From: Acinetobacter bereziniae LMG 1003 = CIP 70.12
GTDB lineage: Bacteria; Pseudomonadota; Gammaproteobacteria; Pseudomonadales; Moraxellaceae
Length of the DNA: 64,000 nucleotides
Assembly (NCBI RefSeq): GCF_000368925.1
Contig: NZ_KB849756.1
Location: 1,587,948-1,651,947, forward strand
Reading direction: 5' to 3'
Position numbers and translations under genes: made by a program. The notes under the pieces are model-generated. The model did not search any database and was not told the DNA's origin. It saw only the letters and a list, made by a program, of their open reading frames with translations. This document shows positions 55,643 through 64,000 of this stretch, piece after piece; the stretch's first letter is position 1, and every line of letters begins with the position of its first letter.

Positions 55643-57052
55643 TTAACGGCTAAATTTTTTCTCAGCCTTTTTAAACTTTTGAATATAACGACGGCGACGT
55701 GCTGCTGTACGTTCATCCACTTGGGTTTTACGCCCTTCGAATGGGTTTTCTGAAGTTTTAAAGTCAATACGAACAGGTGTTCCTTCAAGCTTATAGACTT
55801 TACGGAAAACATTTTCAAGATAACGGCGATAATCTGCTGGTGTCTTATCCACTTTGTTACCGTGAATCACAATCGTTGGTGGATTTTGCCCACCCATATG
55901 CGCATAACGCATTTTAATGCGTTTACCACTAATCATTGGTGGTTGATGTGCATCAGTCGCATCATTCAAAATTTGAGTCAATTTTGCAGGTGAGACTTTC
56001 AAATGAGAAGAATCATAAGCACGATGGATAGATGGATAAAGCTCCCCCACACCTGTGCCATGCAAAGCAGAAATTAAATGGATTTTTGCCCAAGGAATAA
56101 AATCAAAACGACGTTCAACATCTAATTTACATTGTTTCCGGTCATATTCGGTCATGTTATCCCATTTATTAATGGCAATTACCATCGCACGACCAGCTTC
56201 AAGTGCATAACCAATTAAATGCAAATCTTGTTCAACAATCCCTTCACGCGCATCAACCACCACCACAACAACATGTGCATCTTTCATGGCTTGTAGCGTT
56301 TTCACAACTGAGAATTTCTCAATCATTTCATCTACTTTACCTTTACGGCGCACCCCTGCCGTATCAATCAAGGTATATTTGCGCCCATCACGTTCAAAAG
56401 GAATATAGATTGAATCTCGCGTTGTACCTGGTTGGTCAAAAGCCACCACACGCTCTTCACCCAATAAACGGTTGACCAGTGTTGATTTACCCACATTTGG
56501 GCGACCAATAATTGCTAAGCGTAAACCTGTGGCTTGATCATGCTCATCTTCATTTTCATCTTCAGGAATATCCGTCAAGACGTCTTCAAGCATTTGTTGA
56601 ACACCACGCCCATGACTTGCAGCCACTTGCAAAGGCTCGCCCATGCCCAACTTATAGAATTCAACTAAAGCAGCTTCCGCATGGACACCATCGACTTTAT
56701 TGGCAACCAAATACACTTTTTTGCCAAGCGTACGTAACTCGCGTGCAATCTGCTCATCTGAAGCCAATAAACCTGCGCGCGCATCCACGACAAAAATAAT
56801 AATATCCGCTTCATTTATCGCAGTTTTTGATTGTTCTGCCATATATGAATCGATACCGCCTTCATTTTCACCAATACCCCCAGTATCGACAACAATGAAA
56901 GATTTATTTTGATAAGTTGCATCACCATATTTGCGGTCACGGGTTAGACCTGCAAAGTCAGCAACAAGTGCATCACGGCTCTTGGTAATCTGGTTGAATA
57001 ACGTTGATTTGCCGACGTTTGGACGACCAATGAGCGCAATTACGGGTTTCAT
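55643..57052 (-). CDS. der: Ribosome-assembly GTPase Der (EngA)
   Basis: An essential GTPase with two tandem G domains and a KH-like end, 469 aa from the ATG at 57052 (AAAGG 7 nt upstream). G1 motifs are GRPNVGKSTLFN and GRPNVGKSTLVN; G3 VDTGGIGE and IDTAGVRRK; then NKWD and the KH region with VDERTAARRRRY. It acts in 50S maturation. It follows bamB after a terminator, so it has its own promoter. Confidence 0.96.
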   Translation of the reverse strand: MKPVIALIGRPNVGKSTLFNQITKSRDALVADFAGLTRDRKYGDATYQNKSFIVVDTGGIGENEGGIDSYMAEQSKTAINEADIIIFVVDARAGLLASDEQIARELRTLGKKVYLVANKVDGVHAEAALVEFYKLGMGEPLQVAASHGRGVQQMLEDVLTDIPEDENEDEHDQATGLRLAIIGRPNVGKSTLVNRLLGEERVVAFDQPGTTRDSIYIPFERDGRKYTLIDTAGVRRKGKVDEMIEKFSVVKTLQAMKDAHVVVVVVDAREGIVEQDLHLIGYALEAGRAMVIAINKWDNMTEYDRKQCKLDVERRFDFIPWAKIHLISALHGTGVGELYPSIHRAYDSSHLKVSPAKLTQILNDATDAHQPPMISGKRIKMRYAHMGGQNPPTIVIHGNKVDKTPADYRRYLENVFRKVYKLEGTPVRIDFKTSENPFEGRKTQVDERTAARRRRYIQKFKKAEKKFSR

Positions 57053-57136
57053 AAAATAACCTTTATTCAAGATCAGCCAGTATGACTGGTCTGAACATCA
57101 GAAATGTATAGGAAGAAAAGTAGGAAAAACCTAAAA

Positions 57137-57172
57137 TAAAAACACGGGGTATTGATTTGCAATCACCCCGTG
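57137..57172 (-). terminator. Terminator of the bamB-containing operon
   Basis: CACGGGGT and ACCCCGTG enclose a smaller ATTG/CAAT helix; on the minus strand TTTTTATTTT follows. It lies 65 bp after bamB. Confidence 0.85.
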
Positions 57173-57236
57173 CATGAAATTCTTACGGATGGCTCTATTT
57201 TAGCACAAGACTAAAAAAATAGAGAATCCTAATCAG

Positions 57237-58385
57237 TTAACGACTTTGCCAAATACTTAAAGCACCTTTACGTGTCGAAACATAGAGCTGATTATCGATC
57301 ACTCTTAAAGTACGGACTTCACCACTGGTTTTAGCGCGCCCCAGTGTAGTTCCACTGTTGAGATCAATTTGATGCAAGTAACCATCAAGATCACCAACGA
57401 CAAGATTTGAGCCGAGTAGTACAGGATTACTCAGGTTACGATTTAGCAATTGCTCATTTTTCCAGATTTCTTGCCCAGTAATCAAATCATACGCAATAAT
57501 TTGACCGTCTGTTTGTGACACGATGACTTTACCATCTGTCACTTCTGGACGATTGATACTGCTTGAATTTTCACTCCACAAAATACGTTGTGTCGCTAAA
57601 TCAAGCACAGTAACTTGCCCTTGAAAACTTGTTGTTACGACATACTGCCCAGAAACCACAGGTTCACTATCAACATCAATTAAACGTTGAATATCCGAAC
57701 GCCCTTCTGAAACGGCAACGCGACGTTGTAAGCGAGGCACACCTGCAAGACTATCAATTGCAAAAAGGTAGCCTGTAGATGTTCCTATAAGCACTGTACG
57801 CGGATCCAAACTTACTGGGGCAGCCTGACCACGTAAGCTCAACGAAGCATTTGGTAATTTGTAGGTCCAAGCTTGTTGACCTGACTCAACATCTAACGCA
57901 TAGACAGTGCCATCATTTGCAACCACAATTACTCGACCAGATTGGATCAATGCTGAACTAATGATTGCGCCCGATAACTGTGTAGACCATTTGGTTGCAC
58001 CCGTAGCTTGATCTAAAGCAAAGATGCGCCCTTTTTGATTGCCCACAATCACCACACCGTCAGCAGCTTCAACACCTGAGCTTAGACCTTCTTTGGTCAC
58101 TTTAGCTTCCCATAGGCGTTGTTTACCTTTATAGGCTGACACCTCACCTTTTGGATCTAAAGCAAATACGACACCATTGTCCGTATCCAAACGAAGACGC
58201 AGTGCATCTTCACTGCTGGTCGACGAAACACTGGTCGAAAAAACTTGAACCAAGCTTGATGCTTGTGCAACTTTAGGGAGTGGATTCGGCTTAATCTTAA
58301 CTTCTTTCGTCTTATTGCTTGAACAGCCGATTAAAGCGATTGATAAGATTGCTAAAGCAAAAGGTATTTTAAAGTTTCTATCCAT
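57237..58385 (-). CDS. bamB: Outer-membrane assembly lipoprotein BamB
   Basis: A beta-propeller scaffold of the BAM complex that inserts beta-barrel proteins. Lipobox LIGC places the lipid on C22; repeated PQQ-like blades follow (GVVFALDPKGEVSAYKG, GRIFALDQATGATKWSTQ, GTVYALDVESGQQAWTYK). 382 aa. It overlaps the yfgM stop codon by one base and is the last gene of the cluster. Confidence 0.95.
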   Translation of the reverse strand: MDRNFKIPFALAILSIALIGCSSNKTKEVKIKPNPLPKVAQASSLVQVFSTSVSSTSSEDALRLRLDTDNGVVFALDPKGEVSAYKGKQRLWEAKVTKEGLSSGVEAADGVVIVGNQKGRIFALDQATGATKWSTQLSGAIISSALIQSGRVIVVANDGTVYALDVESGQQAWTYKLPNASLSLRGQAAPVSLDPRTVLIGTSTGYLFAIDSLAGVPRLQRRVAVSEGRSDIQRLIDVDSEPVVSGQYVVTTSFQGQVTVLDLATQRILWSENSSSINRPEVTDGKVIVSQTDGQIIAYDLITGQEIWKNEQLLNRNLSNPVLLGSNLVVGDLDGYLHQIDLNSGTTLGRAKTSGEVRTLRVIDNQLYVSTRKGALSIWQSR

Positions 58386-59086
58386 TAAGACTCATCCACT
58401 TGTGTTGCTAAAATTGGGCGCTCAAGATCAGGATCTTCTACTAATACGCCAACACTTTCGAGTTTAATTTGTAAAATTTGTCGTTCTTGCTTACGCTCAA
58501 CAACTGCATTCCATGCTGCTTGATACGATTTTTTGGCATTTTCAGTATCATTTTTTGCTACATAAATGTCGCCTTTCATCTCATCAGCACTGGCTTGAAA
58601 TGCAGGATCATTCACAGCTGACAAGGTTTTTAAAGCATCATCAAACTTTTTTTGCGCCAATTGCGCATCAGCCAATTTGATTTTTACAACTTGTAACAAA
58701 CCAGCATCTTTAATTTTAGAATTTTCGACTTTTTTCAACTCACGTTCAGCCAAGGCATAATCATTTTTATCATAAGCAAGTTTTGCCATGATAATTTGAG
58801 CCTGAATCGCCTGCACTGAATCTGGATTGTCTTTCACAATTTTATCTGCGGATGACACCAATGCAGCCGTGACTTTAGCATCACCATTGGCTGCTCTTGC
58901 CTCATCCATCAATTGTTGAATTTTAGCTGTTTGGTTTTGATTTTCAGCCAAAGTTTTCTTTTGCCAATATTCCCAACCGAAAAAGGCAATCAATGCAATG
59001 AGCACACCAGTGACCATAGCCGAGCCATATTTTTTAAAGAATGACTTCACACTATCCAGTTGTTCTTCATCAGTCATTGCGCTCAT
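58385..59086 (-). CDS. yfgM: YfgM-type SecYEG ancillary protein
   Basis: A single-pass inner-membrane protein: cytoplasmic start TDEEQLDSVKSFFKKYG, one helix (about 24-44), then a periplasmic TPR-like domain with repeats such as YALAERELKKVENS and AENQNQ linkers. It is linked to the Sec translocon and periplasmic chaperones in E. coli. GGGGAG lies before the ATG; 233 aa. It lies between hisS and bamB, the usual order. Confidence 0.93.
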   Translation of the reverse strand: MSAMTDEEQLDSVKSFFKKYGSAMVTGVLIALIAFFGWEYWQKKTLAENQNQTAKIQQLMDEARAANGDAKVTAALVSSADKIVKDNPDSVQAIQAQIIMAKLAYDKNDYALAERELKKVENSKIKDAGLLQVVKIKLADAQLAQKKFDDALKTLSAVNDPAFQASADEMKGDIYVAKNDTENAKKSYQAAWNAVVERKQERQILQIKLESVGVLVEDPDLERPILATQVDES

Positions 59087-59116
59087 TTGACTCCCCTTTT
59101 CCTTATGATTATCGGC

Positions 59117-60412
59117 TTATTTTGACGAAAGTTTTTCAATGAAAAACGGTACTATTTCAGACACCTGAATTTCATGTTGTTCAGCTGTAGCAAGTTCTTT
59201 AACTAAAACTTGCTGTGCTTCAGCTTCACGTTCACCAAAGATCAATGCATAGATCGCACCAGACTGGTCTGCTTTCTTCATTTGACTCTTCATAGAACCT
59301 TGTGAACCTGTTTTTAAACGGATTGCACTGTTTGCCGTTTCGATTTGATCTCGCATTTGCTCAGCCAGAACCAGAGCCTGCCCTTGTGTCGCCGGGTCAG
59401 AAAGCAAAAACAGCTCACACTCACGCGTTGGAGTATTGTCTTCAACTTGCTCAAGCAACAACAATAAACGTTCCATCCCCATGGCGAAACCTACAGCTGG
59501 CACAGATTGATCCGGCTTACCTTTAAGCTGCCCAACCAAACCATCGTAACGACCACCTGCGCAGACAGTTCCTTGAGAACCCAAATGCGTTGTGGTCCAC
59601 TCAAATACTGTTTTATTGTAATAATCTAAACCACGTACCAGTTTTTGATTGATCACAAAACTAATTCCAGCATCCGTTAAATACTGTTGTAACTGGGCAA
59701 AATGATTCAAACTGTCTTCTTTCAAGAAATCATGCAACTTTGGCGCATTTTCAAGAATTTGTTGGGTACGCGCATCTTTTGAATCTAAGATACGTAAAGG
59801 ATTAGTTGTCAAACGGCGTTGTGAATCTTCATCCAAGTCCGCTTGATGAGCTGTCAAAAACTCAACCAATGCTGCACGATACTCGGCACGCTCATCAGAT
59901 TCACCCAAAGTATTCAACTCAAGTTGAACTTTATCTGCAACCCCCATGCGCTTCCACAAACGTGCAGTCATGAGAATCAGTTCAGCATCTTGATCTGGCG
60001 TTGCCACACCAAAAGTTTCAACACCAAATTGGTGGAATTGGCGATAGCGTCCTTTTTGAGGTTTCTCATAACGGAACATTGGCCCCACATACCAAACACG
60101 TGGATTCGCACCACGCAACAAGTTATGCTCCAACATCGCACGCACACAACCCGCAGTCCCTTCTGGACGCAATGTTAAAGATTCAGGTGGATTACCTTTA
60201 TCCAGAAATGTATACATTTCCTTTTCAACGATGTCAGTTGCATCACCAATTGAACGTTTAAACAAATGGGTATGTTCAACGATCGGCAAACGGATTTGCT
60301 GATAACCATAAGCATCCATAATTGATGCTAAATGTTGCTCAAGACGTCTCCATGCAGCAGTTTGCGTTGGAAGAACATCGTTAAAACCTTTAATTGCGAC
60401 AATTGAACTCAT
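59117..60412 (-). CDS. hisS: Histidyl-tRNA synthetase
   Basis: Class II synthetase charging tRNA-His, 431 aa. Motif 1 lies near QIRLPIVEHTHLFKRSIG, motif 2 in RPEGTAGCVRAML and MFRYEKPQKGRYRQFHQFG, the His-specific GLDYYNKTVFEW and AGGRYDGL follow, and motif 3 is GFAMGMERL. The start overlaps the ispG stop codon by 4 bp. Confidence 0.97.
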   Translation of the reverse strand: MSSIVAIKGFNDVLPTQTAAWRRLEQHLASIMDAYGYQQIRLPIVEHTHLFKRSIGDATDIVEKEMYTFLDKGNPPESLTLRPEGTAGCVRAMLEHNLLRGANPRVWYVGPMFRYEKPQKGRYRQFHQFGVETFGVATPDQDAELILMTARLWKRMGVADKVQLELNTLGESDERAEYRAALVEFLTAHQADLDEDSQRRLTTNPLRILDSKDARTQQILENAPKLHDFLKEDSLNHFAQLQQYLTDAGISFVINQKLVRGLDYYNKTVFEWTTTHLGSQGTVCAGGRYDGLVGQLKGKPDQSVPAVGFAMGMERLLLLLEQVEDNTPTRECELFLLSDPATQGQALVLAEQMRDQIETANSAIRLKTGSQGSMKSQMKKADQSGAIYALIFGEREAEAQQVLVKELATAEQHEIQVSEIVPFFIEKLSSK

Positions 60413-61524
60413 GATGAACTACGGATAATCTCTTTAGCTTTAGCTTTTTCAAGCTCTTGAACACGTTGACGAACCATCGTTTCGATTTCATCAACCAACT
60501 GATTTGTATCTATTAAATGACTCTTTTCGCCATTACGATACACGAGTGAGCGAGGACTTGCACCGACAATACCAATATCAGCTTCTTTGGCTTCACCCGG
60601 ACCATTGACTTTACACCCAATGACAGATACATCCATCGGTGTACGAATATCTTCCAAACGTTCTTCAAGAGCTTGCATGACCTTAATCACGTTAAACTCT
60701 TGACGTGAACAACTTGGACAGGCAATAAAATTGATCCCATTTGAACGAAGACTCAATGATTTTAAAATATCAAAACCAATTTTAACTTCTTCTTCAGGCT
60801 CTGCTGCCAATGAAATACGCATGGTGTCACCAATGCCTTCCATCAACAAACCACCTAAAGCAATCGCAGATTTCACAGAACCTGTACGATATACCCCTGC
60901 TTCAGTCACACCCAAATGCAGTGGGTTATCAATCTGTGCAGATAATAAACGATAAGCATCCATTGTCAAAAATACATTTGACGCTTTTACCGACACTTTA
61001 AACTCATGAAAATCCAAGCGATCCAAAATATCAATATGACGCATCGCAGACTCAAGCAAAGCTTGTCCTGTCGGTTCACCATATTTCTTTTGAATATCTT
61101 TCTCTAAAGATCCAGCATTGACCCCAATACGCATCGAAATATCGTGATGACGTGCGGCAGCCACAACCTCACGAATTTTGGCTTCAGAACCAATATTACC
61201 AGGATTGATACGCAAACAATCTGCACCCATATCAGCGACTTTCAAAGCAATCTTATAATCGAAATGAATGTCCGCCACCAAAGGAACGGTAACACGCTTA
61301 CGAATTTCACCAAAAGCTTCGGCAGCTTCCATCGTTGGTACTGAAACACGCATGATATCAGCGCCCACATCTGCACAGCGTTGAATCTGCGCAACCGTTG
61401 CATCAACATCGCATGTTTCAGTATTGGTCATACTTTGAATACTGATCGGGGCATCACCACCGACATACACCGAACCCACACGTATTTTACGTGTTGGACG
61501 ACGCTTGATTGGATTCTCAATCAT
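60409..61524 (-). CDS. ispG: 4-hydroxy-3-methylbut-2-enyl diphosphate synthase (IspG/GcpE)
   Basis: A 4Fe-4S enzyme of the MEP isoprenoid pathway making HMBPP. Key blocks: VYVGGDAPISIQSMTNTET, GADCLRINPGNIGS, GVTEAG, and cluster ligands FIACPSCSRQEF plus VIGCKVNGPGEAK. 371 aa. It lies 21 bp after rodZ and overlaps hisS. Confidence 0.97.
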   Translation of the reverse strand: MIENPIKRRPTRKIRVGSVYVGGDAPISIQSMTNTETCDVDATVAQIQRCADVGADIMRVSVPTMEAAEAFGEIRKRVTVPLVADIHFDYKIALKVADMGADCLRINPGNIGSEAKIREVVAAARHHDISMRIGVNAGSLEKDIQKKYGEPTGQALLESAMRHIDILDRLDFHEFKVSVKASNVFLTMDAYRLLSAQIDNPLHLGVTEAGVYRTGSVKSAIALGGLLMEGIGDTMRISLAAEPEEEVKIGFDILKSLSLRSNGINFIACPSCSRQEFNVIKVMQALEERLEDIRTPMDVSVIGCKVNGPGEAKEADIGIVGASPRSLVYRNGEKSHLIDTNQLVDEIETMVRQRVQELEKAKAKEIIRSSS

Positions 61525-61545
61525 GATCTTATCTACTCTTGCCCA

Positions 61546-62334
61546 TTAACGTGACAAACGGAATTCTGCTTTTCCGTTCACTGTATATGGAGACAATGAA
61601 ATCTGTTCATTATTAAGGCTTAATGACACAGCAGTTGCATCATCGAGTCGAATTTGGAATGGTGACTGACCACTCAGTGTCAATGTCGCAGATTGACGAC
61701 CAGTTGCCAAAACTTTCCCTGTGCTGTCCACAATATGCACAGAAGTTGGATGGCTAAAATTCAACACCATTTGGTCACCAGAAGTCGCAGTTGCATTGTT
61801 TAAGTTCAATACCTCTACTTCAGACTCTTGTGGTTTAGCATCAGTGTCATTGCTTTTACTAGATGTAAACTTTTGAATTCCTGCGATCAAAGCCCAAATC
61901 ACGGCAATCGCAACAATGGCAATCAAAGCACGCTTCAACCATTTTTTATTACGATCGCTGTTTGAACCCGGAAGCTTACCCATGATCTTGATCGGAGAAT
62001 TGTTCAATGCATGGTTCGGCAAAAGCCCTGTATCATTTTGATAAATTTCATCAAAACGTTGAATGATGACAGTTGCATCAACACCCAAAAACTTCGCATA
62101 TGAACGATAATAGCCTTTAATAAAAGTCGCTTCTGGCAAAGATTTATATTCATCTTGCTCTAATGCTTGTAAGGTTTTTACAGGCATTTTCAGCTCTTTT
62201 GCAACATCTTGAATGTCTAGGTTCTTCGAGACTCGAATTTGACGCAAGTACTCACCTGGACGTTGAACATTTCCTAAGCCATTAGATGCTACGTTTGAAC
62301 CTGTAGGTTGCTGTGAATTAGGATTTACTTCCAT
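61546..62334 (-). CDS. rodZ: RodZ cell-shape protein (HTH and DUF4115)
   Basis: A bitopic protein linking MreB to the elongation machinery. An N-terminal Xre-type HTH (LRQIRVSKNLDIQDVAKELKM) carries the cytoplasmic part, a helix at about 129-147 crosses the membrane, and a periplasmic DUF4115 end follows. 262 aa. Its start overlaps pilF by 10 bp. Confidence 0.9.
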   Translation of the reverse strand: MEVNPNSQQPTGSNVASNGLGNVQRPGEYLRQIRVSKNLDIQDVAKELKMPVKTLQALEQDEYKSLPEATFIKGYYRSYAKFLGVDATVIIQRFDEIYQNDTGLLPNHALNNSPIKIMGKLPGSNSDRNKKWLKRALIAIVAIAVIWALIAGIQKFTSSKSNDTDAKPQESEVEVLNLNNATATSGDQMVLNFSHPTSVHIVDSTGKVLATGRQSATLTLSGQSPFQIRLDDATAVSLSLNNEQISLSPYTVNGKAEFRLSR

Positions 62335-63128
62335 ACGGCCTCAGTACTGTACTGTAATTGCAGATAACGTTGATATTCTTTACTGTCAGGGAATAATGCC
62401 CGCAACTGGTTCACCAGTACTTGCATTCCCATCTGGTCATTATTGGCACGTGCAATACGTAAACCAATCCAGAGTGCTCTTGCGCCCTGTTTGTCCTGAC
62501 CTACTAAACGAACATATTGTTCATAGAGTTGACTTGCTTGCGCATTTTTTTGTTGCAAATAGAAAATCTCTGACAACTCTACCAAAGAAATGATCGAATC
62601 GCGATTGACTTGTAGGGCATTTTTGAATGCTTTTTCGGCATTTGCTGTATCACCAACTTTTAAATATACCCGCCCCAAATTTTCTAAAGCCTTATAACGC
62701 TGGTCGTATCCAAGAGATGCGCCTGCAATACTCAACTGCTCAATCGCATCATTATAACGCTCGCTAACAAATAAATATGTTCCATAATTATTACGAGCCT
62801 GCGCATTTTTCGAATCACTGGAAATTGCACGCTTAAAGTAACCATCCGCTTTTTCCATGCTGATCTTACTACCTTCTTGTTGTAGTAAAACTCCCATCAT
62901 CATATTGGCAGCAGAATCTCGTGAATCTGTTTCAAGGGCTTGATCAAGTGCACGTTTGGCTGCATCCAGATCGCCTGATCGAATATACTCCGCAGCTAAC
63001 TGGGTACGAACTTTGACGGCTTTCTCAGGATCTTTTTTTATAATTGTGTCTGAGTTTGTCGTTTGACAACCCTGTACCACCAATGCAGATAAACCAATTG
63101 CCAATATTACAACTGCTTTTTGATACAT
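62325..63128 (-). CDS. pilF: Type IV pilus biogenesis lipoprotein PilF/PilW
   Basis: An outer-membrane lipoprotein pilotin for PilQ secretin assembly. The signal AVVILAIGLSALVVQGC has its lipid Cys in VQGC; the mature part has about six TPR repeats (AEYIRSGDLDAAKRALDQAL, NYGTYLFVSERYNDAIEQL, NLGRVYLKVGDTANAEKAF). I chose the ATG at 63128 (267 aa); the ATG at 63158 only lengthens the signal. It sits in the rlmN-pilF-rodZ order typical of gammaproteobacteria. Confidence 0.93.
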   Translation of the reverse strand: MYQKAVVILAIGLSALVVQGCQTTNSDTIIKKDPEKAVKVRTQLAAEYIRSGDLDAAKRALDQALETDSRDSAANMMMGVLLQQEGSKISMEKADGYFKRAISSDSKNAQARNNYGTYLFVSERYNDAIEQLSIAGASLGYDQRYKALENLGRVYLKVGDTANAEKAFKNALQVNRDSIISLVELSEIFYLQQKNAQASQLYEQYVRLVGQDKQGARALWIGLRIARANNDQMGMQVLVNQLRALFPDSKEYQRYLQLQYSTEAVWK

Positions 63129-63187
63129 CGATTTTCTCAAAGTCAGCCCCTGATTCATTGTTGATATAAATCTATGTCTACAGATCT

Positions 63188-64000
63188 TTAACCTTGTGAA
63201 CGTATAATTTCACCACGTTCAGCCACTTTCTTTTTCCACTGTTCAGCACGACGTGTACGGTCTGCAACCTGCCCCACCAATTGTCCACAAGCCGCATCAA
63301 TATCATCACCACGTGTCTGACGAATCGTACACACAAAACCTGCATCAGACAAAGTTTTTTGGAAAGAAATAATTCGATTTCGGCTTGAACGCCCATAAGG
63401 CGCATGTGGAAATGGGTTAAATGGGATTAAATTAATTTTGCTTGGTAAGTTTTTCAGCAATTTAATCATTTGTTGTGCATGTTCAGGTTGATCGTTCACA
63501 CCATCCAACATCACATATTCAATCGTCACATGCTTGCGTGAACTTTCATTACCATCTTTGGCAATATAACGCTGACATGCAGCAATCAATTGAGCCAAAG
63601 GATATTTCTTATTGATTGGTACCAATTCATTACGCAATTCATCATTTGGCGCGTGTAAGGAAATCGCCAAAGCAACGTCAATATCTTGTGCCAATTGGTC
63701 AATTTTCGGAACAACACCTGATGTCGATAATGTGACACGGCGTTTTGACATTCCATAAGCAAAATCATCCAGCATGATATTCATCGAACTCAAAACTGCA
63801 TCATAGTTCAACAGTGGTTCGCCCATTCCCATCATAACCACATTGGTCACAGAACGTTCGCGCTCTGCGACTGGTACATCTTCCATATAAGAATAGTTCG
63901 CCATCCACAATTGCCCAATGATTTCATCTGGCAATAAATCACGCTGAAAACCCTGCTTACCTGTTGAACAGAATGAACAGTCAAGCGCACAGCCGACTTG
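63188..64000 (-). CDS. rlmN: 23S rRNA/tRNA adenine C2-methyltransferase RlmN (5' part missing)
   Basis: A radical-SAM enzyme methylating A2503 of 23S rRNA. The frame is open to the right edge, so the N-terminal part lies outside. The cluster motif CALDCSFC is seen at about 63968-63991; GMGEPLLN, TLSTSGVVPKID, SLHAPNDELRNELVPINKKYPL and RKHVTIEYVMLDGVND follow. The catalytic Cys near the end is in the TRGDDIDAACGQL block. It heads the pilF-rodZ-ispG-hisS operon. Confidence 0.95.
   Translation of the reverse strand, partial: QVGCALDCSFCSTGKQGFQRDLLPDEIIGQLWMANYSYMEDVPVAERERSVTNVVMMGMGEPLLNYDAVLSSMNIMLDDFAYGMSKRRVTLSTSGVVPKIDQLAQDIDVALAISLHAPNDELRNELVPINKKYPLAQLIAACQRYIAKDGNESSRKHVTIEYVMLDGVNDQPEHAQQMIKLLKNLPSKINLIPFNPFPHAPYGRSSRNRIISFQKTLSDAGFVCTIRQTRGDDIDAACGQLVGQVADRTRRAEQWKKKVAERGEIIRSQG

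Overview
The window is chromosomal DNA of a low-GC gammaproteobacterium, almost certainly an Acinetobacter (Moraxellaceae). The evidence is the 16S-tRNA-Ile-tRNA-Ala rRNA operon, a GigA/GigB-like stress pair, BaeSR next to a small lipoprotein gene, the gacS/cysM/rlmD/relA/mazG block and the pcnB-folK-panB-panC block. Species cannot be fixed by eye. There is no prophage, integron, CRISPR array or resistance island; the only mobile DNA seen is one decayed IS200/IS605-type tnpB element at about 37.38-38.58 kb.

Layout. 1-2.2 kb: end of an rRNA operon on the minus strand (16S, tRNA-Ile, tRNA-Ala, then spacer running off the left edge), with its promoter and the two arms of the RNase III stem. 2.5-7.1 kb (plus): mlaA, a PP2C phosphatase/STAS pair (gigA-gigB), a nitrilase-family amidase, and ohrR-ohr with an operator. 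7.2-13.3 kb: type II secretion ATPase gspE (minus), a DUF432-like gene plus an MscS channel, a PhnB-like protein, a rhomboid protease, an SMR transporter and a DODA-type dioxygenase. 13.5-19.6 kb (minus): cysI-DUF934, three small or membrane genes, and trpF-trpB. 19.7-22.6 kb (plus): cobalamin riboswitch, btuB-like receptor and cobalamin adenosyltransferase, a B12 uptake and activation unit. 22.7-28.1 kb (plus): glycerophosphodiesterase, a fatty acid desaturase behind a cluster of palindromes, a cupin, selO, an L,D-transpeptidase and a YjbR protein; the last two genes lie between two near-identical repeats made of DnaA-box-like sequences. 28.3-31.5 kb: baeR-baeS (minus) divergent from a two-repeat lipoprotein. 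31.8-37.2 kb (minus): rapZ-npr-darP and pcnB-folK-panB-panC. 37.4-38.6 kb: tnpB pseudogene. 38.6-46.4 kb: comEA, mazG, relA, rlmD, an exonuclease and cysM (minus), with one plus-strand SDR gene. 46.7-52.8 kb (plus): gacS, a crotonase, a tartronate-semialdehyde-reductase-like gene, hyi and rsfS. 53.3-64 kb (minus): amtB, a phosphopantetheinyl transferase, and the conserved cluster rlmN-pilF-rodZ-ispG-hisS-yfgM-bamB-der.

Most of the window is ordinary core genome. The points most worth a second look are: the tnpB pseudogene, with a stop at codon 18 and an apparently rearranged RuvC glutamate; three overlapping or adjacent palindromes in front of the desaturase; a B12 riboswitch whose control hairpin shows the Shine-Dalgarno in a loop complementary to the aptamer; the duplicated DnaA-box-like repeats at 26,968 and 28,242; the internally duplicated BaeSR-linked lipoprotein; an SMR transporter with Asp in place of the essential Glu; and the DUF432-MscS pair.
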